A DNA stretch of 64,000 nucleotides from Roseivirga seohaensis. GTDB taxonomy: Bacteria > Bacteroidota > Bacteroidia > Cytophagales > Cyclobacteriaceae. Positions 9,006 through 17,626 of this stretch are shown here, piece after piece. The DNA is taken from NCBI RefSeq assembly GCF_001592945.1, contig NZ_LRPB01000048.1, forward strand, positions 248,001-312,000, given 5' to 3'. Below the pieces are notes generated by a model that was not told where the DNA came from, searched no databases, and was given only the letters and a program-made list of their open reading frames with translations. The translations under genes were made by a program, and so were the position numbers. Numbering within the stretch: the first letter of the stretch is position 1; each line of letters begins with the position of its first letter.

Positions 9006-9887
9006 TCATTCTGATAAACCTGAATCAATCTCTTCAATGACCTGAATAAGTCCTTGTCCCATGTCTACATATTCGTTTGACACTAGCTTATGACCAATCT
9101 TAGGCGTATAAGCGTAGGGCGTAATATTGTAATGTCCGTTAGTAGCGCCTTCATCGCCTAAAAACCTCACTTTCACTTCTTTACCCAGTATCTCACCAAA
9201 CATTTTATAGAGATCAGCAATTTCCAATTTATCATTACCTGTCAGTACCAAGTTTTTATTGGCATACTGGGCATCTAAAATAGAAGCACTGAGTCTAGCG
9301 GCATCGTAGGCATGAATGTAATCGCGCTTATCACTTGATTTTCCACTATGCTCCATCTCGGTTTGATCCATGAAGTTTTTCAGAAGACGATAAACTCCAT
9401 TGGCCATGTCGGTGCGTGGCCCATACAAACTCCCATAGCGGAGAATTGTATATTCTAATCCAAATTGATTGTAATACTCTTCAACATAGTTTTCGCAGGC
9501 CTGTTTGCTGCATCTGTAAAAGCTACCTTCGCGACTGTACACATAAACAGTAGAGCCAAAAACAAAGCGCTTTACATTATTCACCCTACAAGCCTCAAGC
9601 ATATTGACCGTACCTTGAATATTAATGGCAACGGTTTCAATCGGTCGTGCTTTGGCAGCATTTAAATCGGCCAATGCCGCTAAGTGATACACATAATCGA
9701 AACCCGAAAGTTGCTCGATGAGTTTTTCGGCATCGCAAACATCTCCTTTAATGAAGCTTTGGTCTTCACGTAAATAAGGTGACTCTACTTGGTCTAAAAT
9801 AGTAACCTCATGCCCGATATCAGAAAGCGCATCGGCTATATGGCTACCTAAAAATCCAGCACCTCCTGTTACTAAAACTTTGCTCAT
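9006..9887 (-). CDS. NAD-dependent epimerase/dehydratase (extended SDR)
   Basis: A 293-residue SDR with the nucleotide motif VTGGAGFLGSH at residues 6-16 and the catalytic YRCSK (Tyr124, Lys128) preceded by Ser112 in GSTVYVY. These residues are all intact, so it should be active on an NDP-sugar or sugar-acid derivative, as an epimerase, dehydratase or reductase. It overlaps the stop/start of the hydroxyacid dehydrogenase gene by 4 bases, so it belongs to the module at 8158-11552. The last few codons lie in a copy of the intergenic repeat motif GTCATTCTGA, suggesting that repeat insertion reshaped the C-terminus. The exact reaction is unknown. Confidence 0.85.
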   Translation of the reverse strand: MSKVLVTGGAGFLGSHIADALSDIGHEVTILDQVESPYLREDQSFIKGDVCDAEKLIEQLSGFDYVYHLAALADLNAAKARPIETVAINIQGTVNMLEACRVNNVKRFVFGSTVYVYSREGSFYRCSKQACENYVEEYYNQFGLEYTILRYGSLYGPRTDMANGVYRLLKNFMDQTEMEHSGKSSDKRDYIHAYDAARLSASILDAQYANKNLVLTGNDKLEIADLYKMFGEILGKEVKVRFLGDEGATNGHYNITPYAYTPKIGHKLVSNEYVDMGQGLIQVIEEIDSGLSE

Positions 9888-10813
9888 TTCTTTTTGAAGT
9901 AATTAATCACATTTTGTGCTGCTTCCATTTCCATATTAATTCTTACTTCGCTGGCATAAGAACCGATATGAGGAGTAAGCGTACAATTTTTCATTTTACT
10001 TAAAGGGCCAGAATAAGGCTCTTCTTCGAAAGTATCAAGATAAGCAGAAGCGGCAGGATTTACGCTCAAAAAGTCCAGTAATGCAGCCTCATCTACCAAA
10101 CCGCCACGTGATGCATTGACCAAGCACAAGTTGGTTTTTGCCTTGCCTAAAAATTCAGCATTAACCATATGTTTGGCTTCTGGCGAATATGGAGTATGAA
10201 TAGTTATAATATCTGATGAGCTGATCAGTTCATCCAGACTTATAAAGGATACATTATGCTTTTCAGCAAACTCGGTATTCTGGTATAAATCGAAAGCCAA
10301 TACTTTTACTTTGAAAGGGCTAAGTAACTCTACAAGCCTACAGCCTACCCTGCCCAAACCAATGATACCGACCGTTTTCCCTTTTAACAGCGTACCCATT
10401 GGCTTTTCCCAAATACCATTCGTAATATTCGTGTGAGCGTTGGCAATGCTTCTCATGCACGAAAGAATACCTCCTAAGGTAAGTTCTGCCACTCCATCCA
10501 CATGGGCACTTGGGGTGTTTTCAACTGTAATATTTAGCTTTTTAGCCGCTTCAAAATCTACATTGTCCATGCCAGCCCCTAAGCGACAAAGGTACTTTAG
10601 GTTTTCAGCCGAGCCGAGCACCTCAGCATTCAAGACTTCTGTACCCGCAATTAAACCATCATAGTCCCTTAAAATTGCTTGAGATTCCTCCACCGATAGT
10701 TTTCTTCCATAGGGATTTACGGTAACCTCAAATCCTTCTGCTTCCAATAATGCCAAAGGAGCAGGGTCTACTTTTCCATATGAAGAGGTGGTAGTGAGTA
10801 TTTTATAAGCCAT
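9884..10813 (-). CDS. D-2-hydroxyacid dehydrogenase (phosphoglycerate dehydrogenase-like)
   Basis: A 309-residue NAD-dependent 2-hydroxyacid dehydrogenase without an ACT domain. The NAD motif is GIIGLGRVG near residue 150. The catalytic set is Arg in NASRGGLVDE, Glu in the EEEPYSG stretch, and His in TPHIGSYA near the C-terminus. It would interconvert a 2-hydroxy acid and a 2-keto acid. Because a full SerA is encoded elsewhere in the window (35227-37131), this copy is more likely dedicated to the polysaccharide, for example making or reducing a sugar-acid precursor for the cytidylyltransferase encoded next to it. It overlaps that upstream gene by 11 bases. Confidence 0.87.
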   Translation of the reverse strand: MAYKILTTTSSYGKVDPAPLALLEAEGFEVTVNPYGRKLSVEESQAILRDYDGLIAGTEVLNAEVLGSAENLKYLCRLGAGMDNVDFEAAKKLNITVENTPSAHVDGVAELTLGGILSCMRSIANAHTNITNGIWEKPMGTLLKGKTVGIIGLGRVGCRLVELLSPFKVKVLAFDLYQNTEFAEKHNVSFISLDELISSSDIITIHTPYSPEAKHMVNAEFLGKAKTNLCLVNASRGGLVDEAALLDFLSVNPAASAYLDTFEEEPYSGPLSKMKNCTLTPHIGSYASEVRINMEMEAAQNVINYFKKK

Positions 10814-11552
10814 TTTCGGAAGATTTTTTTAGTGCTTCTTTGATTTTATCGAGTCCTTCTAACCACCATTCACTGATACCTACATCAAAGTAAGTGTGAA
10901 TATCACGACCCGTTACCCAAGTACGGATGATTGGTGCTGAGTTCTTGCCCATCCACCACCAAGGGTTGGGTCCATCATGGCTTTGAACTGTATATTTTCT
11001 AAAAGCCCATACGCCTTGATCGTAATAATAGGCTTTTTGATAGGATTGCCTTTCGGTAGACACATTGCGCTCTACTCCGCCATAAGGTCTTAACAATCCA
11101 TTTTCAGTAATTTCCATGGCACGCAAAGGATGATCATCCTGTGCTTCCCAAACAGTCATACAGGAATCCAATTCCTTTTCATCATCTAATTTCTGAAGGC
11201 ATTTATCGATGATGTCTCCATCCACATATACCGTATTACCCAGCAGTAAAACCACGTTTTCAAGGTTTTCATAGCGCTCGTCTACCCATTCCACTGCATG
11301 TTTAATTACATCTCCGTGGTTGATGGTGTCTCCGCCCAATTCATCAGGACGAGGAATAACGGTAGCACCGTATTTCTCTGCTGCTGCGGCAATGCCTTCT
11401 CCATCGGTAGAGACAAATACTTTGTCGATTTTTAAGGCATCGAGTGATGCCTTAATTGGATAATAGATCAACGGTTTTCCCTTGACCTCTAAAATATTCT
11501 TATTGATTATGGATTTACTGCCTGCTCGGGCAGTGATAATGGCTACGTTCAT
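10803..11552 (-). CDS. Cytidylyltransferase, acylneuraminate cytidylyltransferase family
   Basis: A 249-residue nucleotidyltransferase of the NeuA/KdsB fold. The CTP-binding motif ITARAGSKSIINKN lies at residues 6-19 and a VIPRPDELGGDT stretch near residue 65, as in CMP-sugar synthetases. It presumably activates a sugar acid or related hydroxyacid as a CMP or CDP derivative. A second, more typical NeuA-like protein is encoded at 14873-15559, so this enzyme likely activates a different compound produced by the HAD, SDR and hydroxyacid dehydrogenase module downstream. A Trp-rich stretch (NPWWWMG, near 198) is unusual. It overlaps the upstream GT4 gene by 4 bases. The donor is unknown. Confidence 0.83.
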   Translation of the reverse strand: MNVAIITARAGSKSIINKNILEVKGKPLIYYPIKASLDALKIDKVFVSTDGEGIAAAAEKYGATVIPRPDELGGDTINHGDVIKHAVEWVDERYENLENVVLLLGNTVYVDGDIIDKCLQKLDDEKELDSCMTVWEAQDDHPLRAMEITENGLLRPYGGVERNVSTERQSYQKAYYYDQGVWAFRKYTVQSHDGPNPWWWMGKNSAPIIRTWVTGRDIHTYFDVGISEWWLEGLDKIKEALKKSSENGL

Positions 11553-12652
11553 TGTTTTCCTAATTGCTCATTTATAAAAGCTAAGATACGTTCTGCTCTC
11601 TTCTCCCACGTGTAATTTTCTATGAATTTTTTATGGCCGCTTTGACCTAAGGCTTCTCGCTTGCTTACACTCATTAATGTGTTGACAGCATTTACCCAGG
11701 CCTGAATATTATCGTGCGCAGCAAAAACTGCGGTATCATCATCCAACACTTCGCGTAGTACTTCCAAATCAGAAGCAATGATAGGCTTGGAATACGACAT
11801 GTATTCAAACATTTTTAATGGAGAGGTGTATTTTCCAATATTTGACTTTTTTCCTGTTCTCACATCCGGTTGATTCGGGAGCAGGCATACATCAACATGT
11901 TGCATGTACTTCCAAATATCATCATGGTCTACAAAACCCTTTATCTCTACATTTTTTGTCTTGACTTCATTGTAAAGCTTTACTTCACTGGAATTACCTC
12001 CTATGATTATGAAGTTATGTTCGGGCAATTTGGCAGCTAATTGTAAAACCACATCAAGACCCTTTCCTTTATGAAAAGACCCGACATAAGCTATATTCAA
12101 ATATTTCTGGTCATTAAAAACAGCCTGATATTCTGGGTTGGGTAAACCAGCGGCATCCTCAATCACAACTACTCTCTTATTCAGAGCTGGATAAGCTTCA
12201 AGTAAATCATCTTTGATGGCGTGAGTAATTGTGGTGAATCCGAGACATTTTTTTTGTTTGGCTGCCTTGCTAATCGCTGCTTTGAACAGGAAACCTTTAT
12301 TCCAAGCATCATCGTGAAGCTCTATTACATAAGGAGAGGTATCCGCAATCAGTGGAAAGAGCACGAACCGTGAATAGATGGCATCATGTTGATACTTTTT
12401 GAGCCGCCTTGCAAACAACCACAGCATCCAGTACAAACCTCCCTTGATACCCGGTAACTTTATAGTAAAGTGATCAATTTTTTCAGTAAATCCGGGCCAG
12501 GCCATGCCTGTACCTTTATTACTCAGCAGCTGAACCTTAATACCGACATTGCTCAAAGCGGGCAACAGCTTTCTCACATGTACGGCACTAGCCCTGTCAG
12601 AGGGAATTCGTGTATCGGTGAGAAACAACAGTTTTTTAATCTGTTTTGTCAT
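11549..12652 (-). CDS. Glycosyltransferase family 4
   Basis: A 367-residue GT4 glycosyltransferase. The N-terminus has the DTRIPSDRASAVHV stretch common to GT4 enzymes. The C-terminal domain holds AYVGSFHKGKG and the SPLKMFEYMSYSKP motif that binds the nucleotide sugar. It is the last gene on the AT-rich side of the locus before composition changes: the next 40 bases separate it from the G+C-richer segment. It overlaps the cytidylyltransferase gene by 4 bases, which hints that it may use that enzyme's product, though GT4 enzymes seldom use CMP-sugars. Specificity is unknown. Confidence 0.87.
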   Translation of the reverse strand: MTKQIKKLLFLTDTRIPSDRASAVHVRKLLPALSNVGIKVQLLSNKGTGMAWPGFTEKIDHFTIKLPGIKGGLYWMLWLFARRLKKYQHDAIYSRFVLFPLIADTSPYVIELHDDAWNKGFLFKAAISKAAKQKKCLGFTTITHAIKDDLLEAYPALNKRVVVIEDAAGLPNPEYQAVFNDQKYLNIAYVGSFHKGKGLDVVLQLAAKLPEHNFIIIGGNSSEVKLYNEVKTKNVEIKGFVDHDDIWKYMQHVDVCLLPNQPDVRTGKKSNIGKYTSPLKMFEYMSYSKPIIASDLEVLREVLDDDTAVFAAHDNIQAWVNAVNTLMSVSKREALGQSGHKKFIENYTWEKRAERILAFINEQLGKQ

Positions 12653-12691
12653 TTATTCAATAGTCAGACAGACCTCAACTACCAAGCCTGA

Positions 12692-13768
12692 TCACTTCTT
12701 TGATTCGTTGAAATAGGCATATAATCTATCTACATTTCTGGAGACGTTGTGGTGTTCATCGATGTATTTCCTGCAGGAGGTACTTATCTTCTCATAAGTT
12801 TCATTATCTGTAACCAACGACTCTACCTGCTTAACAAACGCCTGGAAGTCTCCGTGAGAGCAATAGCCAAGATGTTCTTCTTCTATAACATCTGAAGGGT
12901 CATAGTTCATAGAAACCACAGGGCGGCCAAAAGCCCATGCCTGAAGATAGACCATGGGAAAACCTTCCGCTTCGCAGGTACTGATGAACATCCTAGAGTT
13001 TTTAATATAGCCATTGGTCATTTTCATTTCCTGCCCACCTAAAAACCTGAAATTTGGTTGCTTTTCTGCCTCTTCACCCCAACTGGCATAGTGCTCTTCC
13101 TGAGCCTTGCCTATCAGGTAAAAATCCATGTCAAGATGCTCCAGTGCTTTTGCCAAGTCGAGAAATAACTCTGGGTTTTTGACCTTTTTTATACTGGCTA
13201 CCCAAACCACATAAGGTCTGGGGGTCGGGGCAGGCTCGACATACTCGTCAAACACTCCGAAAGGGATAAAAGTCTTGTTAAAGCGCTCTGGGATAAGACC
13301 TAAGTGCTCCTTATTGATGGCAATGTAGCCATTAATCATTTTACGGGCCTGAAAGAAATGATATGCTTTGGTGACCTTCTTCAGGTTGTGCTTGAGTATA
13401 AGCCACGGACTTTTGTAGGGTTTCTTTTTAGGGTAATACTGCAAATCATTGACATGATTAACGGAAAAGAAAATCGGTATCCCAGCCTTGCGAATGTTCT
13501 TAAAATTGGGCCATATGAGTTTCTTATTATAGTTCCAGTAAAGCACATCTACCTTTTGCTTTATCAGAAAAGTGGCCAGGTCCTTTTGGTCCTGTTTGTT
13601 AATCTCAACAATCGGGTAAGGCCACTCAACAGAGTCATCATAACCATTTACTGCCCCATAAACCACATCATACCCCTTGTCCACAAAGGCCTTTGTGTTG
13701 ATATGGCAGGCTACTTCGGAACCTCCCATCACCCTTGAGAGATGTGCATTGATGATCATTACTTTCAT
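12692..13768 (-). CDS. Glycosyltransferase family 4
   Basis: A 358-residue GT4 enzyme. The N-terminal NAHLSRVMGGSEVACH stretch is the donor-phosphate loop. The C-terminal half contains VVWVASIKKVKNPE and TCEAEGFPMVYLQAW, where the second Glu of the EX7E motif is Gln. It is the last gene, in transcription order, of the G+C-richer segment and probably adds a sugar of the variable repeat unit. The spacing to its neighbours (39 and 46 bases) is looser than in the AT-rich flanks, where most genes overlap. Donor and linkage are unknown. Confidence 0.86.
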   Translation of the reverse strand: MKVMIINAHLSRVMGGSEVACHINTKAFVDKGYDVVYGAVNGYDDSVEWPYPIVEINKQDQKDLATFLIKQKVDVLYWNYNKKLIWPNFKNIRKAGIPIFFSVNHVNDLQYYPKKKPYKSPWLILKHNLKKVTKAYHFFQARKMINGYIAINKEHLGLIPERFNKTFIPFGVFDEYVEPAPTPRPYVVWVASIKKVKNPELFLDLAKALEHLDMDFYLIGKAQEEHYASWGEEAEKQPNFRFLGGQEMKMTNGYIKNSRMFISTCEAEGFPMVYLQAWAFGRPVVSMNYDPSDVIEEEHLGYCSHGDFQAFVKQVESLVTDNETYEKISTSCRKYIDEHHNVSRNVDRLYAYFNESKK

Positions 13769-13814
13769 ATACTCAACTCATTTTTTTCTACCTGTGCCAT
13801 TTCGCTCTACATGT

Positions 13815-14852
13815 TCAGTAATCCTTAACAACCTCTATTCTGTTGTGATCCAACATTTCAAAACTTCTGTATATTTTTCTGATCCGGTCATGGTGTACCA
13901 ATAAGTCTTCACTATTCAGGTAAAAGGCTTTGACCTTCAGGCGTTCTGTCGATGAAAAGATAGCGGACACATTGACCAAACCACTTGAAAAACAGGATGC
14001 AAGAATTGCCGGACGTTCTACCTGGCCATCCATGAGTATTTTTTCTGCAGGAGCATCAATGGTTAGGATTTTGAATATTTTTTCTACTTCGTCTATTTCG
14101 GCCTTGTTTTCTGTACGATGCGGAATGTAATACACATCGTGCCCTTTAAAATACTTGCTCACTCTTCGGAGCACTGTAAGGTATACGTCCGGCTTCATGT
14201 AGATTCTGCCAAGCGGTGCTCCCAGAAAATATACCTTTTCGCCAAAATTATCCAGGTTTTTAATTTTTCTCTGCTGGAGGTTGAACTGATTAATGATCAG
14301 CTGATCTCCGGGTCTGTGCAGTTTAATCCTGTAGCTGGAAAAAAAGGTGACTGCTTCCGGCAGCCTTACTTCATTGATCACTACCGGGTTATTTCCTTCG
14401 GACACTTGCTGATCAATTTTATCTGCCAGGGTTATGGTCGATGAACCATCATCAAAAAGCACCATGCGCTCAAAATCTGCTTCATTCATCAGCCTTCTCA
14501 GATAGATATCATTGGAGAGGATGTTGACGGTAAAGAGCTTTTTGATAGCTCCCCATTTCTTAATCCTTCTGAGCAGTCTGCCATAGGCAAACATATAAAG
14601 GCATCTTTTATAGATGCGCGTGTAACGTTTGGGAATGCCCCGGTCGTCAAAAAGAAAATAGAGAAAGGAATAAAAGTAGTAAACTTCCGTCCAGGAGGAT
14701 GGATCTACTTTGCCATGAAGCTGATCGTAGCAGTCGCGATAGTGACCAAATACAATCAGGTAGTTGTCATCAGCTTCACAACTGAGCTGGTGTCTGGCTT
14801 CTTCTATTTGCAGAAGGTGTGTGGCGGTGGAGATGGTGAATATATTGGCCAT
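13815..14852 (-). CDS. Sialyltransferase/polysialyltransferase-like protein
   Basis: A 345-residue protein without a close match I can name, but it carries the three short motifs of bacterial GT-B sialyltransferases: an acidic-acidic-Gly motif (LFDDGSS, near residue 135), an HP-type motif here written YYIPHRTENK (near 243), and a double Ser (ASCFSSGLVN, near 290). The gene immediately upstream is a CMP-nonulosonate synthetase gene, 20 bases away, so this protein is the best candidate to transfer the CMP-activated nine-carbon sugar. The His-Arg in place of His-Pro is a departure from the usual motif. The family assignment is a motif-level inference. Confidence 0.6.
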   Translation of the reverse strand: MANIFTISTATHLLQIEEARHQLSCEADDNYLIVFGHYRDCYDQLHGKVDPSSWTEVYYFYSFLYFLFDDRGIPKRYTRIYKRCLYMFAYGRLLRRIKKWGAIKKLFTVNILSNDIYLRRLMNEADFERMVLFDDGSSTITLADKIDQQVSEGNNPVVINEVRLPEAVTFFSSYRIKLHRPGDQLIINQFNLQQRKIKNLDNFGEKVYFLGAPLGRIYMKPDVYLTVLRRVSKYFKGHDVYYIPHRTENKAEIDEVEKIFKILTIDAPAEKILMDGQVERPAILASCFSSGLVNVSAIFSSTERLKVKAFYLNSEDLLVHHDRIRKIYRSFEMLDHNRIEVVKDY

Positions 14853-14872
14853 GAAAGAGGCTATCTATTAGG

Positions 14873-15559
14873 TCAATCTTCTTTTGAATTCAACACAAAC
14901 TCCGCGAGCTGCCAGTCGAGCCTAGTATCTATATCCATAGAAGAGTGCTCATCCATCAGGTACTTTCTCACTTTCTGGAATTTGCCAATGGGTTTTTCCT
15001 TCAGCACAGCGGCATGCATTACATAAATAGCCCCGTTTACCTCATAAACCTTGGGGCAGTCCTGTCTGCGGGTATAATTTCCGGGTTTTGACTTTTCCAG
15101 CCAGCCAGCCTCATTTTCTTCTTTCAAAACATAGTAGGGGTTGGCGTTGGTCTCTCTGACAGAGACTACCATATCACATACTGCATCGAACAGGTCGATG
15201 GCTCCCTGTATATGGGAGGCCGAACGAAACGGTGATGTTGGCTGCAACAGTATAATGGTATCGGGGGTGTAGCCCTTTTTTTCATAAAACTCCATGGCAT
15301 GCAGCAACGCACCATAAGTACCAGCTGTATCGGTGGCAAGTTCTGCAGGTCGTATAAAGGGTACCGGCAGGCCTGTCTTTTCCACCACTGACTTAATCTC
15401 AAAGCTATCGGTTGAAACACAAATGTGCTCATCAGGAAACACAGCCCTCGCTGCTTCTACGGTATAGTTGATCAGGGGCTTACCATTGAGCGGTTTGATA
15501 TTCTTACCAGGTACCCCTTTGGAGCCTCCCCTTGCCGGAATAATTACCAGTGGCTTCAT
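14873..15559 (-). CDS. CMP-nonulosonate (acylneuraminate/legionaminate) cytidylyltransferase
   Basis: Activates the free nine-carbon acid with CTP to give the CMP-sugar donor. It has 228 residues, the standard length. Motif 1 is IIPARGGSKGVPGKN at residues 5-19, with the Arg and Lys that grip CTP. VSTDSFEI and LQPTSPFRS follow, the latter typical of NeuA/LegF/PseF. The gene overlaps the stop of the LegX-like gene by 4 bases. Together with the synthase at 18736-19755 and the 2-epimerase at 17627-18739, it defines a nonulosonic acid pathway. Legionaminic-type rather than sialic acid is favoured by the 4,6-dehydratase and aminotransferase genes. LegF is the closest role. Confidence 0.88.
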   Translation of the reverse strand: MKPLVIIPARGGSKGVPGKNIKPLNGKPLINYTVEAARAVFPDEHICVSTDSFEIKSVVEKTGLPVPFIRPAELATDTAGTYGALLHAMEFYEKKGYTPDTIILLQPTSPFRSASHIQGAIDLFDAVCDMVVSVRETNANPYYVLKEENEAGWLEKSKPGNYTRRQDCPKVYEVNGAIYVMHAAVLKEKPIGKFQKVRKYLMDEHSSMDIDTRLDWQLAEFVLNSKED

Positions 15560-16602
15560 AAATCGAGGTGCTTGATATCTTCCTGGGCTTTAACAAAATC
15601 CTGTGGCTTTCCTATGTCCAGCCAATAGGTACGCATAGGGTAAGAAATGAGCTTGCCATTGTTTTTCAGCAGGTCTTCCATCAGGTCGGTACTGTTATAA
15701 AACTCATCCTTTGGTATTCGCTCCAGCACTTTCCGCTTAATCAGGTAAATGCCTCCATTGGAATAGTAAGTATAAGTGGGTTTTTCTTTGAATGAAAGCA
15801 CCTCATTGTTCTCCGTTTCCAACACAGCATAGGGCACATCTACATTGTAAGGAATAGTAGCAACAGACATATCAGCATCGCGCGAAATGAAGTCCAGAAA
15901 GAAGTCCTCATAATCCAGTGTTGTCAGAATATCTGAATTGGTCACCAATACATAGTCGTGCTGAAAGTTCTTGATTTTGCTCACGGCTCCAATGGTGCCG
16001 AGCGGTTTATCTTCCCATACGTAGTCAATAGTAATATTGTCCTGGGTGCCGTTGCCGAGGTGTTCCTCAATCTGTTCTCCCAGATATCTAATGGATATCC
16101 AGAAGTCGTCCATTCCAAAACGCTTCAAGCGATCCAGATTGTGCCTTATGATGGTTTTGTCTCCCACTTTAAGCAGCGGTTTGGGGGTGGTATCAGTCAT
16201 GGGCTGCAAGCGGCTGCCTCTCCCCCCCGCCATGATGACCACATCTACCGGCAGATAAGAGAGTAATTCTCTCAGGTTGATAATATTGACCACCTTCCTA
16301 TTGGCATCGATAATGGGGATGATCTTAAAATGCCCTTTTCTGAACTCAATTATCTGCTCCAGTCGGTAGTCGCCCTTTTCTATGTAGCGCGGGTTGGGCT
16401 GAATGATCTTCTCCACTTCATCCTGTACCGAAAAATCCTTGAGCAGCCCTCTCCTTACATCACCATCGGTCAGGCTGCCAATCAGTGTATCATTTTCATC
16501 TACAACAAACAAAATGGCATCTCTGGCCAGAATATTGAGCTGGGCCATGGCCTTTAATACAGTGGTTCCTTTCAGGATCAGGTGTTCTTTATAGTGCCTC
16601 AT
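15556..16602 (-). CDS. CBS-domain nucleotidyltransferase, LegX/PtmE-like
   Basis: A 348-residue two-part enzyme. A CBS pair fills residues about 5-115 and a sugar-phosphate nucleotidyltransferase domain residues about 117-348, with the signature MAGGRGSRLQPMT and the Lys of TPKPLLKVG. In the Campylobacter legionaminic acid pathway the enzyme of this architecture (PtmE) makes GDP-glucosamine, feeding a GDP-based rather than UDP-based route. Its presence is therefore the best hint that this nonulosonate is built on GDP-sugars. That would keep it separate from the UDP-bacillosamine route at 1-3512. The CBS pair may sense a nucleotide. GDP specificity is inferred. Confidence 0.82.
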   Translation of the reverse strand: MRHYKEHLILKGTTVLKAMAQLNILARDAILFVVDENDTLIGSLTDGDVRRGLLKDFSVQDEVEKIIQPNPRYIEKGDYRLEQIIEFRKGHFKIIPIIDANRKVVNIINLRELLSYLPVDVVIMAGGRGSRLQPMTDTTPKPLLKVGDKTIIRHNLDRLKRFGMDDFWISIRYLGEQIEEHLGNGTQDNITIDYVWEDKPLGTIGAVSKIKNFQHDYVLVTNSDILTTLDYEDFFLDFISRDADMSVATIPYNVDVPYAVLETENNEVLSFKEKPTYTYYSNGGIYLIKRKVLERIPKDEFYNSTDLMEDLLKNNGKLISYPMRTYWLDIGKPQDFVKAQEDIKHLDL

Positions 16603-16647
16603 CTTTCGTTTCCCGGTTGTTCAAAAAAATAGCGATGTTATTGACAA

Positions 16648-17586
16648 TTAACTTTCAGATTCTTCTAGGCGCTGCATGAGCCACTGATGATATTTCCTTA
16701 ACCCATCTTCCAGCGCAGTTTGTGGAGACCAACCTGTGTCTTTCCCGATTTTGTCAATGGACAACACAAACCTTTCAATAGCATTGTGGTCTGTTTCAAC
16801 CACCTTTGTCTGCAGTGCCTTACCCATCTGTTGTTCCACTGCTTTGACCAGTTGATTCACATCATGTCCCTGTCCTGAACCTACATTGTAAGCTCCTGTA
16901 CAGGCTGCATCAATGAGTTTTTGTACGGCCTCTATCAGATCTGCTATATATATATAGTCGCGCACCTGGCTGCCGCCTCCCCATAGCTGAAAGACCTTAT
17001 CGTTGATAATCGCATCAAAAATAATGGGAATCACTCCCTGAAGCCCATAAGAAATCTGCCCCGGCCCATAGGGATTTGAAGGCCTGATAATCAGGTACTC
17101 GAAGTAGTTTTTTGATGCATAAAACCTAATATAATCTTCAATGGCACACTTGACAATGCCATAAGAGCCTATAGGCTCCCGCGAATGGTCTTCTTTGACA
17201 AGGGCCGTTTTGGGCTCTCCATAAACAGTGCCTCCTGACGAAAAATAGATCAGCTTGCGGACTCTGGTTTCAGGTAAGATTTTCAGCAACCTAATGGTAT
17301 TCATCAGGTTGCTATTGAGATCAAAAACGGGGTCGGCATCGGCCGTCTTGGGTACCGTAGTAGAAATGAGATGAATCACTGTGTCTATTCCTACCAAAGA
17401 TTTTCTTAGAAGGTCTTCCTGCTCAAAGTCTCCATAAATGTATTGTACACCTGCCTGCTCCTTTGCACCAATCCGTCTTCTCTCAAATACGCTTACGGCA
17501 TTGTGCTCTTTCAGAACTTGCACGAGGTGGCTCCCGATAAAGCCGCTTCCACCCAAAACCAGCATGCGCTTTTCCGGCTGACTCAA
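16648..17586 (-). CDS. NAD-dependent epimerase/dehydratase (UDP-glucose 4-epimerase-like SDR)
   Basis: A 312-residue extended SDR. The cofactor motif VLGGSGFIGSH is at residues 10-20, the catalytic Ser-Gly region is YFSSGGTVYGE, and the Tyr-Lys pair is in GSYGIVK. A conserved RPSNPYGPGQ loop follows. It is intact and probably active as a 4-epimerase or reductase on an NDP-sugar for the repeat unit. It lies 40 bases after the 2-epimerase gene and 45 bases before the LegX-like gene. It is not a standard step of the legionaminic acid pathway, so it may make another sugar or modify the acid. The substrate is unknown. Confidence 0.85.
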   Translation of the reverse strand: MSQPEKRMLVLGGSGFIGSHLVQVLKEHNAVSVFERRRIGAKEQAGVQYIYGDFEQEDLLRKSLVGIDTVIHLISTTVPKTADADPVFDLNSNLMNTIRLLKILPETRVRKLIYFSSGGTVYGEPKTALVKEDHSREPIGSYGIVKCAIEDYIRFYASKNYFEYLIIRPSNPYGPGQISYGLQGVIPIIFDAIINDKVFQLWGGGSQVRDYIYIADLIEAVQKLIDAACTGAYNVGSGQGHDVNQLVKAVEQQMGKALQTKVVETDHNAIERFVLSIDKIGKDTGWSPQTALEDGLRKYHQWLMQRLEESES

Positions 17587-17626
17587 GACGTGGCGGTGTT
17601 TGTTGAAAGATAAGGACTGATCATAC

